A DNA stretch of 64,000 nucleotides, from positions 14,392,713-14,456,712 of the forward strand of contig OX388309.1 of the NCBI GenBank assembly GCA_947579605.1. The letters run 5' to 3'. Every line of letters begins with the position of its first letter. Position 1 is the stretch's first letter. Shown here piece after piece: positions 53,310-63,891 of this stretch. Made by a program: the position numbers and the translations under genes. Source of the stretch: Athripsodes cinereus (taxonomy: Eukaryota > Arthropoda > Insecta > Trichoptera > Leptoceridae). The notes beneath the pieces are model-generated. The model did not search any database. It had not been told where the DNA came from and saw only the letters and a list, made by a program, of their open reading frames with translations.

Positions 53310-54300
53310 AGTAACACTTTGTAACCTCACAGTGTCCCAGGTGGGGTGGACTAAGAGAACAGAATGCCATATTGATCTATTCTTACATACTCTTTCACTT
53401 TCGTATCTCATACATGCATGTTGATTTCTCTTACTCTGCATGCAATGGTCCTTAAGAATTGGATCCACACAATCGAGCCAGATAGTCTTTGCACTTTCTA
53501 ACACCCTCTCTTTCAGATAAATACAATCTCTTCATCTTTCATTCGCTCCATATGTCCAAATCATCGCAACTTATTTACACATTCTATTCACAACATTCCT
53601 CTCGCATCTGCTCATTCTCCTGATATTGTCATTTTTCACCATATCGATCGCATCTCCACAGCATTCATACCACTTTTGTCCTTTAACCGCGTGAAAGTTT
53701 TACTTGGATACAGAAGTGTCAGTATCAAAATGGTATTGTGCATCAACATTATTGCGGTGTTCGACACATTCTTATTACCAGGGCAATGGATCACAGTGAA
53801 CCATTCACTCTAGCACCATTCTTTTATTTTCACTTTTAAACACTAGCACTATTATCATTGCAACTTGGAACATAAATTATTTACCCATTCACACTACAAC
53901 TATTTTACATACACAAAATAATCTCTTATAACTCTCTTTAATTCTAAGGCATTAACACTAGATCATCTGTATAGATCAATGCATTCGCTTGATTCCCATT
54001 CAATTATCTCTTTCAGAGGTCGCATACAGAGGTCCAAGGATGGATTGAACAGCTACAAGACATAATGCAACCTTGTGTCCCCCATTAGCGAGGGCAAATC
54101 ATTCTGAGATGGTATTGTTAACTGTCACACAAGAGGAACTCCAAACGTGGAGTGAAGAGATTACATGTATAACCCAGCTGCTCAGCCCATACTTCGAAAA
54201 TGAGGGTCACAATCTTCTTCCTACCTTTCAAAATAGCTCCTTGCACATGCTGTATCTTACACTCAGTTTTTTTGCACTCAATCAAAATTCTCCCATACAG
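53310..54300 (-). pseudogene. Degenerate RTE copy
   Basis: On the minus strand, broken pieces of the RTE protein appear in order: a decayed LSEWF...KGV region and RPLKE/YTDDLV text (about 54150-53930), MNAVEMRS (about 53650), RRMSRCERNVV, WLDCVDPILKD and KNRSIWHSVLLVHPTWDT (to about 53320). Many stops and frameshifts; an old copy of the 12.5-kb subfamily. Confidence 0.82.
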
Positions 54301-54579
54301 TTTTAAGAAAAGCTTCCCATATATTCATATACATATTAGATCACAGCTTTCAAATAAATATATACTTTACAATTTATTTTGATAGCATCAAAATGACTTA
54401 TTTATAAAGTTATACAATCAGATCATAAATAATATTAATAAACAATTCGGCTAGGTGTTTGCATTTACATGTAATTTAACTTATTGTATATGTAGTCAAT
54501 ACTGCATTCATAGTGTGCCTTGCTTTACTACAGCTGCGTGGTGACAGTGAGGTACGTACTTAAACGTGGGTTATACATA

Positions 54580-54723
54580 TTATATCTTTAGTGTAGGAAT
54601 ATCATGAAGTGCATATATTGTACTGGTTGGTGTTTTATCTGCAACATTATACCCACGACTCTTCATGAACTCTTCAAAACTGCCCTTATTTCTTCCAACT
54701 ACTTCAACCACTGATATATGAAC
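54580..54723 (-). CDS. Star-like terminal exon d
   Basis: Acceptor ATGACAG; 47 codons and TAA. It encodes VHISVVEVVGRNKGSFEEF and SRGYNV...TIYALHD. A 66-bp minisatellite lies 25 bp upstream in the intron. Confidence 0.85.
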   Translation of the reverse strand, partial: VHISVVEVVGRNKGSFEEFMKSRGYNVADKTPTSTIYALHDIPTLKI

Positions 54724-56138
54724 CTGTCATAAAATCACAATTCAAAAATGCATTGAAATTTGCAAATAATAATATAAGGAGATAGTATTAATATAACTTT
54801 GTAGTAAGTATTTATGCATTGAAATTTGCAAATAATAATATAAGGAGATAGTATTAATATAACTTTGTAGTAAGTATTTATGCATTGAAATTTGCAAATA
54901 ATAATATAAGGAGATAGTATTAATATAACTTTGTAGTAAGTATTTATGAATTAAGTTGGGTATTCTATATTTTATATCAAACATGATAACATAATTTTTT
55001 GACAATCTAAACGTTAATTTGTAGATTTCTATTGAAACACGTTACCTGTAAATCTTGACTAGTTAAATAACATTGTTAAATATACCTGATCACGAGGTAA
55101 AGCTGACATGACAGCCATTTCACATCCACCACACGCCAAAGATAAAAAGTCGGCATTTTGAGCTCTGGCTGCCAGGAGAATTGAATATAGGGGGAAACAT
55201 TTAACTCGTGCTGTAAAATCTTCTGAAGGGGAACCCAAGGCCAAGACCTTAACTACATCAGAATCATAGTTTTCCTGATAGGTAATCTACAAGAAAGTTA
55301 TGTCACATTATGCAAATTATTAATTATCATAATGGTTTGAAGTATTTGTAATAATAATTTACCTCCTTAGGATGAGTGGACGTACTCAAGCAGGCATGCA
55401 TAGCCAGAGTTCCAGGAGCAATGCGCCTCGCTCTCAATCTAAAATAATCCCTGGCGTCAGGAGTCAAAAGAATACCCTTCCATGAAAGTGTCTCTTCCAG
55501 CCATTCTGTGCGAGATCCACCACCACTATGTAACCCATATGCACCAGCTTCCACAAAAACACCATTTCTCTACAAGAACAAATAATAATTTTAGAAAATA
55601 TTTTACTTTTTTCTTGGAGTGATCTAATGTACATATGTGCGTGTGTATATATAAAAAATATATTATGTTAAATGTAGCTTTTGCATTTGAATGAATTTAA
55701 TATTAAGAATATTACAATAGTCAACATACCAACATACACACATCTGCCCAATCAAGACATTGCGCAAACCCTTTTATTCGGAAACAGGAGATGTGTTCCA
55801 ATGCTTATGAAACTATTTAGCCTGGTTTAAGTTGCTATCAAACCTCTAGCTAACCACAATAAGGATTGATAGGTAGATTAACTAAATGGAATGTTTCAGT
55901 ATGATAAGACTTACCTTGTAGTTCAATAATTGAGCAACCTTGGCTTCAGTTGGTGTTGGTTGGGGGTGATCAAATGTTCTATGATGATCCTTATGGTTGG
56001 AGTGAGGGGGAAAGGGTCGAGCACAACTCTCCAACTGAAAGCGTCTGATATACTCTACTAACTGCGCAGCATCCTGAGACACACCTTCCATCTCATACTC
56101 ACGGGACATGTTCAGTCTGAACAACTGATGTTGCATCA
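54580..56138 (-). CDS. Star-like protein (Methyltransf_21 fold), C-terminal four exons
   Basis: Exons 56138-55915, 55569-55363, 55286-55086 and 54723-54580 join in frame to about 257 residues ending at TAA 54582-54580. The protein has SQDAAQLVEYIRRFQL, RNGVFVEAGAYG...LSWKGILLTPD (SAM-binding-like strand/loop of Methyltransf_21), then FPLYSILLAARAQNADFLSL, CEMAVMSALPRDQVHISVVEV and a final SRGYNV strand. This order matches insect Star proteins, single-pass membrane proteins that help export EGF-receptor ligands from the ER. The first exon here starts mid-codon, so the N-terminal cytoplasmic/TM part lies upstream (right), perhaps outside the window. It converges on EpsinR. Confidence 0.8.
54749..54946. 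repeat. 66-bp minisatellite, three units
   Basis: Identical or nearly identical units start at 54749, 54815 and 54881 (TGCATTGAAATTTGCAAATA). The array occupies the 3' end of the intron before the Star-like last exon. Confidence 0.97.
55086..55286 (-). CDS. Star-like exon c
   Basis: Acceptor TTGTAG, donor CAGGTATAT; 67 codons, phase 0. It holds FPLYSILLAARAQNADFLSL and ACGGCEMAVMSALP, where most family members have D-x-E-G-x-E. Confidence 0.85.
55363..55569 (-). CDS. Star-like exon b
   Basis: Acceptor CTTGTAG, donor GAGGTAAAT; 69 codons, phase 0 at both ends. It holds FVEAGAYG and WKGILLTPD, the most diagnostic Methyltransf_21 blocks. Confidence 0.88.
55915..56138 (-). CDS. Star-like exon a
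   Basis: Acceptor TTTTAG, donor AAGGTAAGT. It starts with two bases of a split codon, so the ATG nearby is not the start. It encodes MSREYEMEGVSQDAAQLVEY and an H/P-rich stretch ending VAQLLNYK. Confidence 0.8.
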
Positions 56139-56750
56139 CTAAAACAACACATCACACATACCTCTTAATTTTTATTTGTTAACAAGTGCAACTCCACGAA
56201 GGTCAAATGTGATTTACGTGGCACTTGCATTAGTCCGACCGGAATGGCACTCGAGAACAATATTTTTTAATGGGAATTGGATATTTTATTAACTTAGTTT
56301 TTTTTTTTTAAGTTGTAGTGAAATCTACACTTTCACAAATTATAAATTTTACTGTAAGAAAAAAAGAAAAACAAACTGAAGTATAAATGTATTGCTGTAA
56401 AAATGGAAAATAATTAAGTTATTATAGACATAAATATACCAAAATTGCAATATGATGATTTCTCAAAAATAAGACATTTCGACTTGTTGAGTTGTGGTAC
56501 TGGACAGTCTATGGGGGTTATTCTGAACATTCGACCGGTTGCTTGCAATACGATAGTATTGCGTTCCATCCAACTTTTTAAACTTAACCTTATTCTGAAC
56601 TGACGACAGTCGAATGAGTGATTGTATAACGTGTTGCCTCCTTTGCAACACTATCGGCTGGCTATTCAACGAACATTTTGCTGTCGCTTGCGATCCGATC
56701 AAGGATTTCACTTATATTTAATCATCTTTTTTCACACAAAAGCGTTAATA

Positions 56751-57830
56751 TGGCACAAAAATTGATTGGCATTTTATTAAATGAACATTTGGAAGAACTA
56801 GACAGGCGGTTAGTTTATAATAATTTAAATATATTTGTGAAATAAAGTAATTATTTCTCATGTAAAATTTTCTGTTTATCTTTATATGAAATATTTTCAT
56901 ATACTTACGTTTATTATTAATTATATGCGTTTTTTATGAAGAAAAAAGTTGTAAAAGTAGGTACTTATAAAAATATTTTATTTATATTTTCCAGAAGAAT
57001 GGTTGGTAAAACGTTGCGGGATAGAGTGAAGAATAAGGATATCAGGAGAATGAGCGGATACGAGAAGAGTGTTGTGGATAGATTGCGTGTAAATAAGTTA
57101 CGATGGTTTGGACATGTTGAGCGAATGCAAGATGAAAGAATAACGAAGAGGATGTATTTGTCTGAAAGAGGAGGTGTGAGGAAGCGCGGACGTCCAAGAA
57201 CCACGTGGCTTGAGCACGTCGATCAAATCCTAAAGGACGGACATGTGTTGAGTAAGAGAAATCGGCGAACATGTATGAGAAACTGGATGAATGTGGAGGA
57301 AGCGAAAGAAGTTTGTAAGGATAGATCTATATGGCGTTCCGTTCTCTCTGACTACCCCTCCTGGGACACAGCATGAGGGTATAGATAGATAGATTTTCCT
57401 CTTTTTCAGTGGATCACATCAACAACTGAGAACGACCCTAAGAGACGCAAGTAATCCGTTTAATATGCCCGAGGATATGTTTATTAAACTTGATAGGTTA
57501 AATCAGGAGACGGCAATGGTGTTAATAAATAAGCTCTAACCACATATGTCTAGCGAAACTACAGCGCGTGCCATTTCAGAAGGCTGTTGGGCATGACATG
57601 AATATGCCAATGTAACAACCAACAGTAAGTAGATTCATATCCAAAGTGAGTTCTCTGATCGCTTCTTAACTGGCCCAGGAATGGATTAAATTTCCAAAAT
57701 CAAGGGAAGAGATTACGAATGCCCGATTACAATTTTATAGGAAATTTGGCTTCCCAGAGTAATTGGATGCATTGATGGGAGCCATATAGCTGTAAAAGAC
57801 CATCTGATGAGGATACCAGCATATCTTACT
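56751..57830 (+). pseudogene. Harbinger transposase relic
   Basis: Exon 1 (56751-about 56810) and a second coding stretch from the acceptor CTTTTTCAG near 57413 encode the start of a DDE_Tnp_4 transposase up to GCIDGSHIAVKDHLMRIPAY (first catalytic D in GCIDGSH). Several stops (after VLINKL, CWA and similar) and frameshifts show decay, and the rest of the DDE domain is missing. The intron is occupied by an RTE fragment. Confidence 0.75.
56993..57392 (+). mobile_element. RTE 3' fragment in the intron of the decayed Harbinger
   Basis: Flanked by a short TSD ATTTTCC (56986-56992, 57393-57399), with an (ATAG)n tail at 57378-57392. It encodes the last ~125 RTE residues (RRMVGKTLRDRVKN, RWFGHVERM, RKRGRPRTTW, stop at 57376), the subfamily of the intact copy at 12558. 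Confidence 0.9.
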
Positions 57831-57855
57831 TGACCAGGAAGGGCTTTTATAGTAA

Positions 57856-58225
57856 TGTTACGTAATCACCATTAGGAGGGTACTTAAGTTTGGAAGTTTA
57901 ATGAATTTGAATTTTTATATTATTTTTGGTCATGGAATGTTTGGAAAATAATGACAGGTGGTTGTTTTGGTTTTGATGAAAAAAAAAAGATCTAGATAGG
58001 CTTGAAGAAAGATGTTATATAATGTGTATATAAGAAATCTGTGTGAATTGTAATAATATGTGACGTATATATAAATAATAGTCACCAATGTATTTTAAAT
58101 AAATAATAATTGTAAATAAATAAAAACGTTTAAATAAATTGTTAATTTTCAAGATGTCATCCTTTTAATTGAATTCAGACTTTATTTTCCCTGACACAAG
58201 TTATAGAAAAACGATTTACATTACA
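57856..58225 (+). repeat. Gypsy 5' LTR
   Basis: Starts TGTTACGTAATC and ends ACA directly before the primer-binding site. Its boundaries are inferred from the PBS and the TG...CA ends. The matching 3' LTR is not in the window. Confidence 0.7.
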
Positions 58226-58293
58226 TTGGTGTCAGGTGTGGGGTTGTGAATCAGATATTTAAGTGCTTAGTGGAAATAAAGACTGTGTAAAAT

Positions 58294-59513
58294 ATGACAT
58301 CAAAAAAATTAACTCTACTTGACTTGAAAGTGGTGGATCTGAAGCGCGAACTAGAAGAAAGAGACGCGGATACATCTGGAACGAAGGGTGTGCTCCAACT
58401 TCGACTAAGAACGGTGATGGAAGAAGCAGGTGAAGATCCGGAAACATATATCTTCGAGTTGCCTATAACCACCAGTGAGCTTTATAAAGCTATGAAAGAA
58501 GATATAGAAAGGCTTCGAGAAGATTCTAAAGGAACGAAAGAAGAAATTGAAAAGAAGCTTCAAGAAAATGCTACAGCTATGAAAGAAGAAATAGAAAGGC
58601 TTCGAGAAGATTCTAGAGGAACGAAAGAAGAAATTGAAAGGACGTTTCAAGAATATTCTGTGTCCTTTGATGAAAGGATTAGCGAGTTAACAAAGCAGGT
58701 GAAAGTTTTAGAGAATCAGACGCTTTCTTCAACAGCAAGAACGGATTTTGAGCAGAACACAACGGTGGGCACAGAGTTCAAGTGTGTAGAGAGTGGTGCA
58801 ACTTCAATGGTGGAGCATGTGCGTAATGATATGCCAACTTTTGATGGAAAGAACTCTTGGGAAGAGTACTTAACTTTGTTCGAAACAGTAGCTATGATAA
58901 ATGGCTGGTCGATGACAAGAAAAGCATCAGTATTGAGTATATCTTTACGAGGAGATGCTTTAAGAGTCCTTCAGATGATTCCGCTTGCGGATAGACAAAA
59001 CTTTAAATCTTTGGTTGAGAGACTGGAGATGCGATTTGGACATAAGCATATGGAACAAGTTTATAGGTCACAGTTGAAGAATCGTGTGCAGAGGCCCAAT
59101 GAAACTCTACAGGAATTCGAGGCGGATGTAGCGCGTATGTGTGCATATATGCATACCCTACAGTTTCTGATGATGTATGTGAAAGTCTTGCAGTAGACAA
59201 GTTTTTGGATGGACTACGAGCAAGTGAGACACAACAAGCTATAAAACTGGCTAGACCACAAACTCTTAGTGATGCTTTAACCCAAGCACTCGAATTTGAA
59301 GCTGTAAGACAATCCGTACGAGGTCACGCTCAAGCCCGTGTGATGGAAGCTGTACAAGAAAATCAACCACTTTCAATAGAAGACATAGTTAAGAAGGTTT
59401 TGGAGGCCTTGAAAGGAAAGAAGAGACAACTACGTTGCTGGGACTGTGGACAAATTGGACACCTGCGTAATCGGTGTCCAAGGAAAAACGAACAGCAGAT
59501 TCAGGAAAACTAA
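58294..59513 (+). pseudogene. Gypsy gag, frameshifted
   Basis: From ATG 58294: a SAP-like start (LTLLDLKVVDLKRELEERD), a coiled coil with the repeated MKEEIERLREDS..GTKEEIE unit, and the capsid region (FDGKNSWEEYLTLFETVAMI and LSLRGDALRVLQ-type text). The frame breaks near 59140-59190; coding resumes in the next frame to the zinc knuckle CWDCGQIGHLRNRCPRK (CCHC, about 59437-59487). Gag builds the particle and binds element RNA. Without the frameshift it would be about 405 residues. Confidence 0.88.
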
Positions 59514-61631
59514 AAAGGGTTGATGGAAAGGGGCAACTATCGACCCGCATTGCCAATGCCTCAAAGAGATATGCAGTTGTTGCGTCGTTCAGCGGACAAG
59601 TCAGCAGCATGTTTATAAATGGCAAAGTAAATGGAAAGAATTTGAAACTTTTGTTGGACACTGGAGCAACAAAGACAATCATGAGACCTGATTTAGTTTG
59701 CGAAAAAAAACAAATAAAATCAACTAAATGGACATTACGGACGGCAACTGGAGAGTCGGCGTCTGTATGCGGTGAGACAGTTGCCAACTTTCACATTGGA
59801 AGCACCATCTTCGATCATCAGGTGTTGGTGGCTGAGATAGAGGAGGAAGTTATTCTTGGAATGGATGTAATGGCGAAGTATGGATTCAAACTGGATCTGA
59901 AGAGGTGAACTCTGAAAATTGGGGATGAAGATATTCTTGTACAAGAGCATGAAGAATTCGCTACACGTGTGCTTGCGGCAGAAGTTGTTACTATTCCAAA
60001 ACAAAGTGAAATGTTAGTACGAGCCTACTTAGATTGTGAAATTCCAAATGGACATGTTTTAGTAGTGGAGTCCAACGCTAATACTGAAGCTGGAAAAGGA
60101 GTGTTGATTGCGAGAGTCCTGATTCAAGCTAAAAAGGATATTTTGGTCAGGCTAATGAATATCAATGACTATCCAGTGACTATCAAAGAAGGAGTTTATT
60201 TAAGTATGTGTTCATCGGTTTCGTCAGTAACATGTAGAGTGAGCGGTGGCCAAGTTTCTTCAGAAGAGGTACCGAAACACCTTGACAACTTAGTGAAGGA
60301 GGTTTGTAAGGAACTTACCAAGGAACAGAGGAAGAACAAGTGCTGTTAGTCATCGAATAGACACAGGTGATGCAAGACCCATTCGTCAAGTACCCAGAAG
60401 ATTACCTTTAGCAAAACGGGCGGAAGCAGATCAAATTATTCAAGATATGGAACGGGACAAGGTAATAGAACCGTCAAGCAGTCCATGGTGTTCATCTGTA
60501 GTGCTGGTTAGGAAGAAGGATGGCTCAACACGGTTCAGTGTTGATTTTCGCCAACTTAATAATGTTACTAAGAAGGACAGTTACCCTTTGCCTCGTATTG
60601 ATGATACGTTGGACACATTGGCTGGCTGTAAAATATTTTCAACGTTGGATTTGAAGAGTGGATATTGGCAGGTTGGACTGGAACCTAAGGATAGAGAGAA
60701 AACAGCATTCGCTATTGGAAGTGGATTATGGCAGTTCATTGTTATGCCGTTTGGACTTTGTAACGCTCCGGCTACTTTTGAGCGTTTAATGGAAAGCGTG
60801 GTGAGAGGATTGTCGTGGGAGACCTGTTTAGTGTACCTGGATGACATCAACGTGCTTGGAAAATGTTTTGAGGAGCACTTACGAAATTTGGAACAAGTGT
60901 TTTCACGATTGAGAGCGGCCAACTTGAAACTCAATGTTAAGAAATGTACATTGTTCCGAAGACAAGTCAACTATCTGGGTCATGTTGTCTCTGAGGAAGG
61001 AGTGGCGGTGGATCCTGAGAAGATTAGAGCTGTTCAAGACTGGCCTACACCTAAAGACAAGTATGAAGTAAGAAGCTTTTTAGGCTTAAGCACTTACTAT
61101 CGGCGATTTGTTTTGGGCTTCGCTGATATCGCTAAACCATTGACAAAACTCACAGAAGAAAGTAATGAATTTATATGGGATTCGAAATGCCAATGCGCGT
61201 TTGAAGAATTGAAGAAGGTATTGATTAATTCCCCGATTCTAAGTTATCCTCGAGCCGAAGGGAATTTTATTCTGGATACGGATGCAAGCAACGTCGGCAT
61301 TGGAAGTGTACTATCTCAGGTTCAGGATGGTCAAGAACGCGTAATTGCGTACTTCAGTAAAGTTTTGTCAAGGCCGGAACGCAACTATTGTGTAACGCGA
61401 AGAGAGTTACTTGCTGTAATCAAGTCAGTTGAGCACTTCCGCAAATACCTATATGGACGGAAATTTCTTTTAAGGCCAGATCATTCGGCGCTTGTATGGC
61501 TGTTACGATTCAAGAATCCTGAAGGTCAGGTTGCAAGATGGATAGAAAGATTGCAAGAATATGACTATGATTCTGAGCATCGAGCTGGACTTCGTCATAA
61601 AAATGCTGATGCACTGTCAAGGCGTCCTTGA
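59474..61631 (+). pseudogene. Gypsy pol: protease, RT and RNase H, broken
   Basis: Protease: LLLDTGATKTIMR active site and ILGMDVMAKYG. An in-frame TGA (59906-59908) interrupts it, after which the same frame continues to 60349. A deletion/frameshift follows before SHRIDTGDARPIRQVPRRLP (frame of 60447-61631). The RT has DFRQLNNVTKKDSYPLP, LDLKSGYWQV, MPFGLCNAPATFERLM and the catalytic YLDDI. RNase H has LDTDASNVGIGSVLSQ and HKNADALSRR. It ends at TGA 61629-61631 at the junction with a LINE; integrase is missing. Confidence 0.92.
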
Positions 61632-62330
61632 ACTTCAACAGTCGCAAGAGTTCAACTCACTGCTTGCATGTTGCTTCATTGACTACGAAAAAGCTTTTGA
61701 CAGCCCCCACAGACCAACCATATGGAAAATACTGGCCACGTATGGCATCCCGCCCAAGGTGGTAACCATGATCAAAGCCCTGCATATGGACTCTGAATGT
61801 TCTGTCAGAACATCAAGTGGTCCAACTGACACCTTCAGGATCACCACTGGAGTCCGGCAGGGCTGTGTATTGGCACCTTTTATCTTTGCCATAATTATGG
61901 ACTACCTGCTCAGAAAATCTATTCTGGGCCCTGGCGGTGTGCCTTTATCACAGCGTGAAAACAGTGAGACGTCTGTGGGAGTGCTGCACGATCTTGAATA
62001 TGCGGATGATCTAGCCCTTTTTGATACATCTGTGGACGGATTACAGTGTAACGCTAATGCTCTTTATGAAAATTCCTTGCGCCTTGGCCTTCGTATCAAC
62101 GCTGGTAAAACGGAGTACATATGTAATAGTACATGCACGAGTACTCACACCCCACTAATGGTTGGTAATTCCCAAATATCTCAGGTTAGCAAATTCAGGT
62201 ACCTGGGAGCAATCATAACGCCAGAGGGTGATCTCCGGTCGGAATTACCAATCCGCATAGGGGCAGCTAGTGGGGCTTTCAATAACATGAACAAAGTTTG
62301 GAAGGCGTCTTGTAGCGGAGCTACATTTCT
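61632..62330 (+). pseudogene. LINE reverse transcriptase fragment joined to Gypsy
   Basis: The frame that crosses the junction carries CCFIDYEKAFDSPHRPTIWK, GVRQGCVLAPFIFAIIMDYL and the catalytic LEYADDLALFD, then RLGLRINAGKTEYI and KFRYLGAIITPEG: a central RT segment of a non-LTR element. Both ends are truncated. The clade is not RTE1 or RTE2 of this window; I cannot assign it. Confidence 0.8.
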
Positions 62331-62405
62331 ATGGTCCCGGGTGTGCATCGACCTTAAGATAATGATAAGCGAAATCCGCGAGTCGCTATTCGTTGATTAG
62401 ATAAT

Positions 62406-62828
62406 TGTTACATTATCAGATAGGGCTCGTGGGTTGGAGGTCGGTGAACACCCGAGCCTCGACACTCTTTCGCCTGCTACTGGACGATCAACATCACGCC
62501 AACCTCGCGCTTCTTGCTTGCATATTCAACCCACACGTGAGTGAAAATCACATAATTAGTGTAAAATCAAATACATCTAACTAACCCGTAGGGATTTAAT
62601 AATTGTCGTAGTCAAAGTAAATTTAATAAATCTATTTAACCAACTCTTTAAGAATTAATAATTGTTTATAGCAGCATAACAAAATTTCACAAACTTTGTT
62701 TACATAATTCTAACTTTAAAGCGATAAATATCTGTATTGAATATAACTTATTAAATGTAAATAATCAATTTATTTTATATCACCATTTATCTATCTAGTT
62801 TCAATAATCACTACCTAACCTGCGATAA
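62406..62828 (+). repeat. Probable LTR of a second LTR retrotransposon
   Basis: Starts TGTTACATTATC and ends GATAA just before TGGTGACCCAGCGTAAG (62829-62845), which looks like a primer-binding site of the Gypsy or BEL/Pao kind. No coding. The boundaries are inferred. Confidence 0.5.
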
Positions 62829-63889
62829 TGGTGACCCAGCGTAAGTTTGTAAAGTAGAATCATTTTTATATTGTTAAAATACAACACGTAAAATCTTTTG
62901 AAATTTGTGTGTGAAAATTAGTATTGTTCCGATGGGTTGGTATGCAAGCAAACACCGCCGCGAAGTAGTTTCATTAAATAATAATAATAAGTCGTAATAG
63001 AGTCAATATACATAGTAATCGTAGTAAATAGTACGTACATACATAATATAAGCATAATAATTTCTTTCTAGAGCGGTGAGAATTAAAATTCGGTAATACC
63101 AACGAAAGTACAACGATAGTACGCCTAAATGACGACAGGCGGCGCGGCGATCTCCAGTGGTTGGCGAATTAGTCAAAAGAAAAAAAGAATTATTAAAATC
63201 AGAAATAATATTAAAAAACGGGCAACACTAAATTTAGCCGACTTTGTCTCTGGACTAGAATAACTGACAGTTGAATTACGTGATAACGTGACACATCTCT
63301 CTTAGTAAATAATATTAGTTTGTATCATAATAATTACTAAATTGTAATAATATAAATGTATTGTGGCGTGTATTGTAATTAGTTTACAGCGTAACAAAAA
63401 CAAATTCAGACATCGATGAAGCGAGCAGGGCGAGCGAAGCATCAAACAGGCAAAGAGATGACACACTGCAAAAGATGACAACCTGCACAAATTACAGTTA
63501 TATCTCCGGTCTGGCGAGATTTGTGCCAGCCACAGCATAGTATCCTGAGACTTAAGGCATAGTTACACAATTTTGGCAATAACAAACATCACCGACTGGT
63601 AAGCATGCTCTTGCTATCCCATGATCATCATGCGTAAGGTTTGTACGAATCGAGGTGGACGTCATCCAACAGGCAAGCTGGTTTAGCCATGCCCCTGTAT
63701 CCTGTGAACAACATGGGTAGGATTGGTACAACCGAGGTGGCCGTCACCGGCAAGAAAAGGTATGCCCCTGTTACTTGTGAACGACACGAGCTAGGTGCGG
63801 ATAACCTAGGGGATCATCAACCACGCGACAACAGAAGACTGTCCAAGTGGATCATACCAAAATAAAAACAAACATATTTTTGAGTTTTT
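62829..63889 (+). other. Leader of the second LTR element
   Basis: No long coding region, AT-rich with a GC island at 63130-63170. It contains a two-copy imperfect repeat at 63648-63787. It may be an untranslated leader, with gag starting beyond 63890. Confidence 0.4.
63648..63787. repeat. Imperfect tandem repeat, about 80 bp x 2
   Basis: CGAGGTGGACGTCATCC...ATGCCCCTGTATCCTGTGAAC (from 63648) recurs as CGAGGTGGCCGTCACCG...ATGCCCCTGTTACTTGTGAAC (from 63731). Confidence 0.8.
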
Positions 63890-63891
63890 AC

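Larger units (their letters stand above)
56510..57850 (+). mobile_element. Decayed Harbinger element with an RTE insertion
   Basis: A possible left end GGGGGTTATTCTGAACA lies at about 56512. Transposase coding starts at ATG 56751 (MAQKLIGILLNEHLEELDRR, exon 1 to about 56810). After an intron it continues at about 57414 with SNPFNMPEDMFIKLDRLNQE, GCIDGSHIAVK and intervening stops. No DSGY or ENxFG-type end is seen: the element is cut off by the Gypsy LTR at 57856. It is a different family from the 8.4-kb Harbinger. Confidence 0.78.
57856..61631 (+). mobile_element. Gypsy LTR retrotransposon, defective (no integrase, no 3' LTR)
   Basis: Left LTR 57856-58225 (TGTTACG...ACA), primer-binding site from 58227 (TGGTGTCAGGTGTGGGG), gag, protease, RT and RNase H in the Gypsy order. 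The element ends abruptly after RNase H at 61631, where LINE sequence starts. A nonsense codon and at least two frame breaks make it inactive. Confidence 0.9.
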
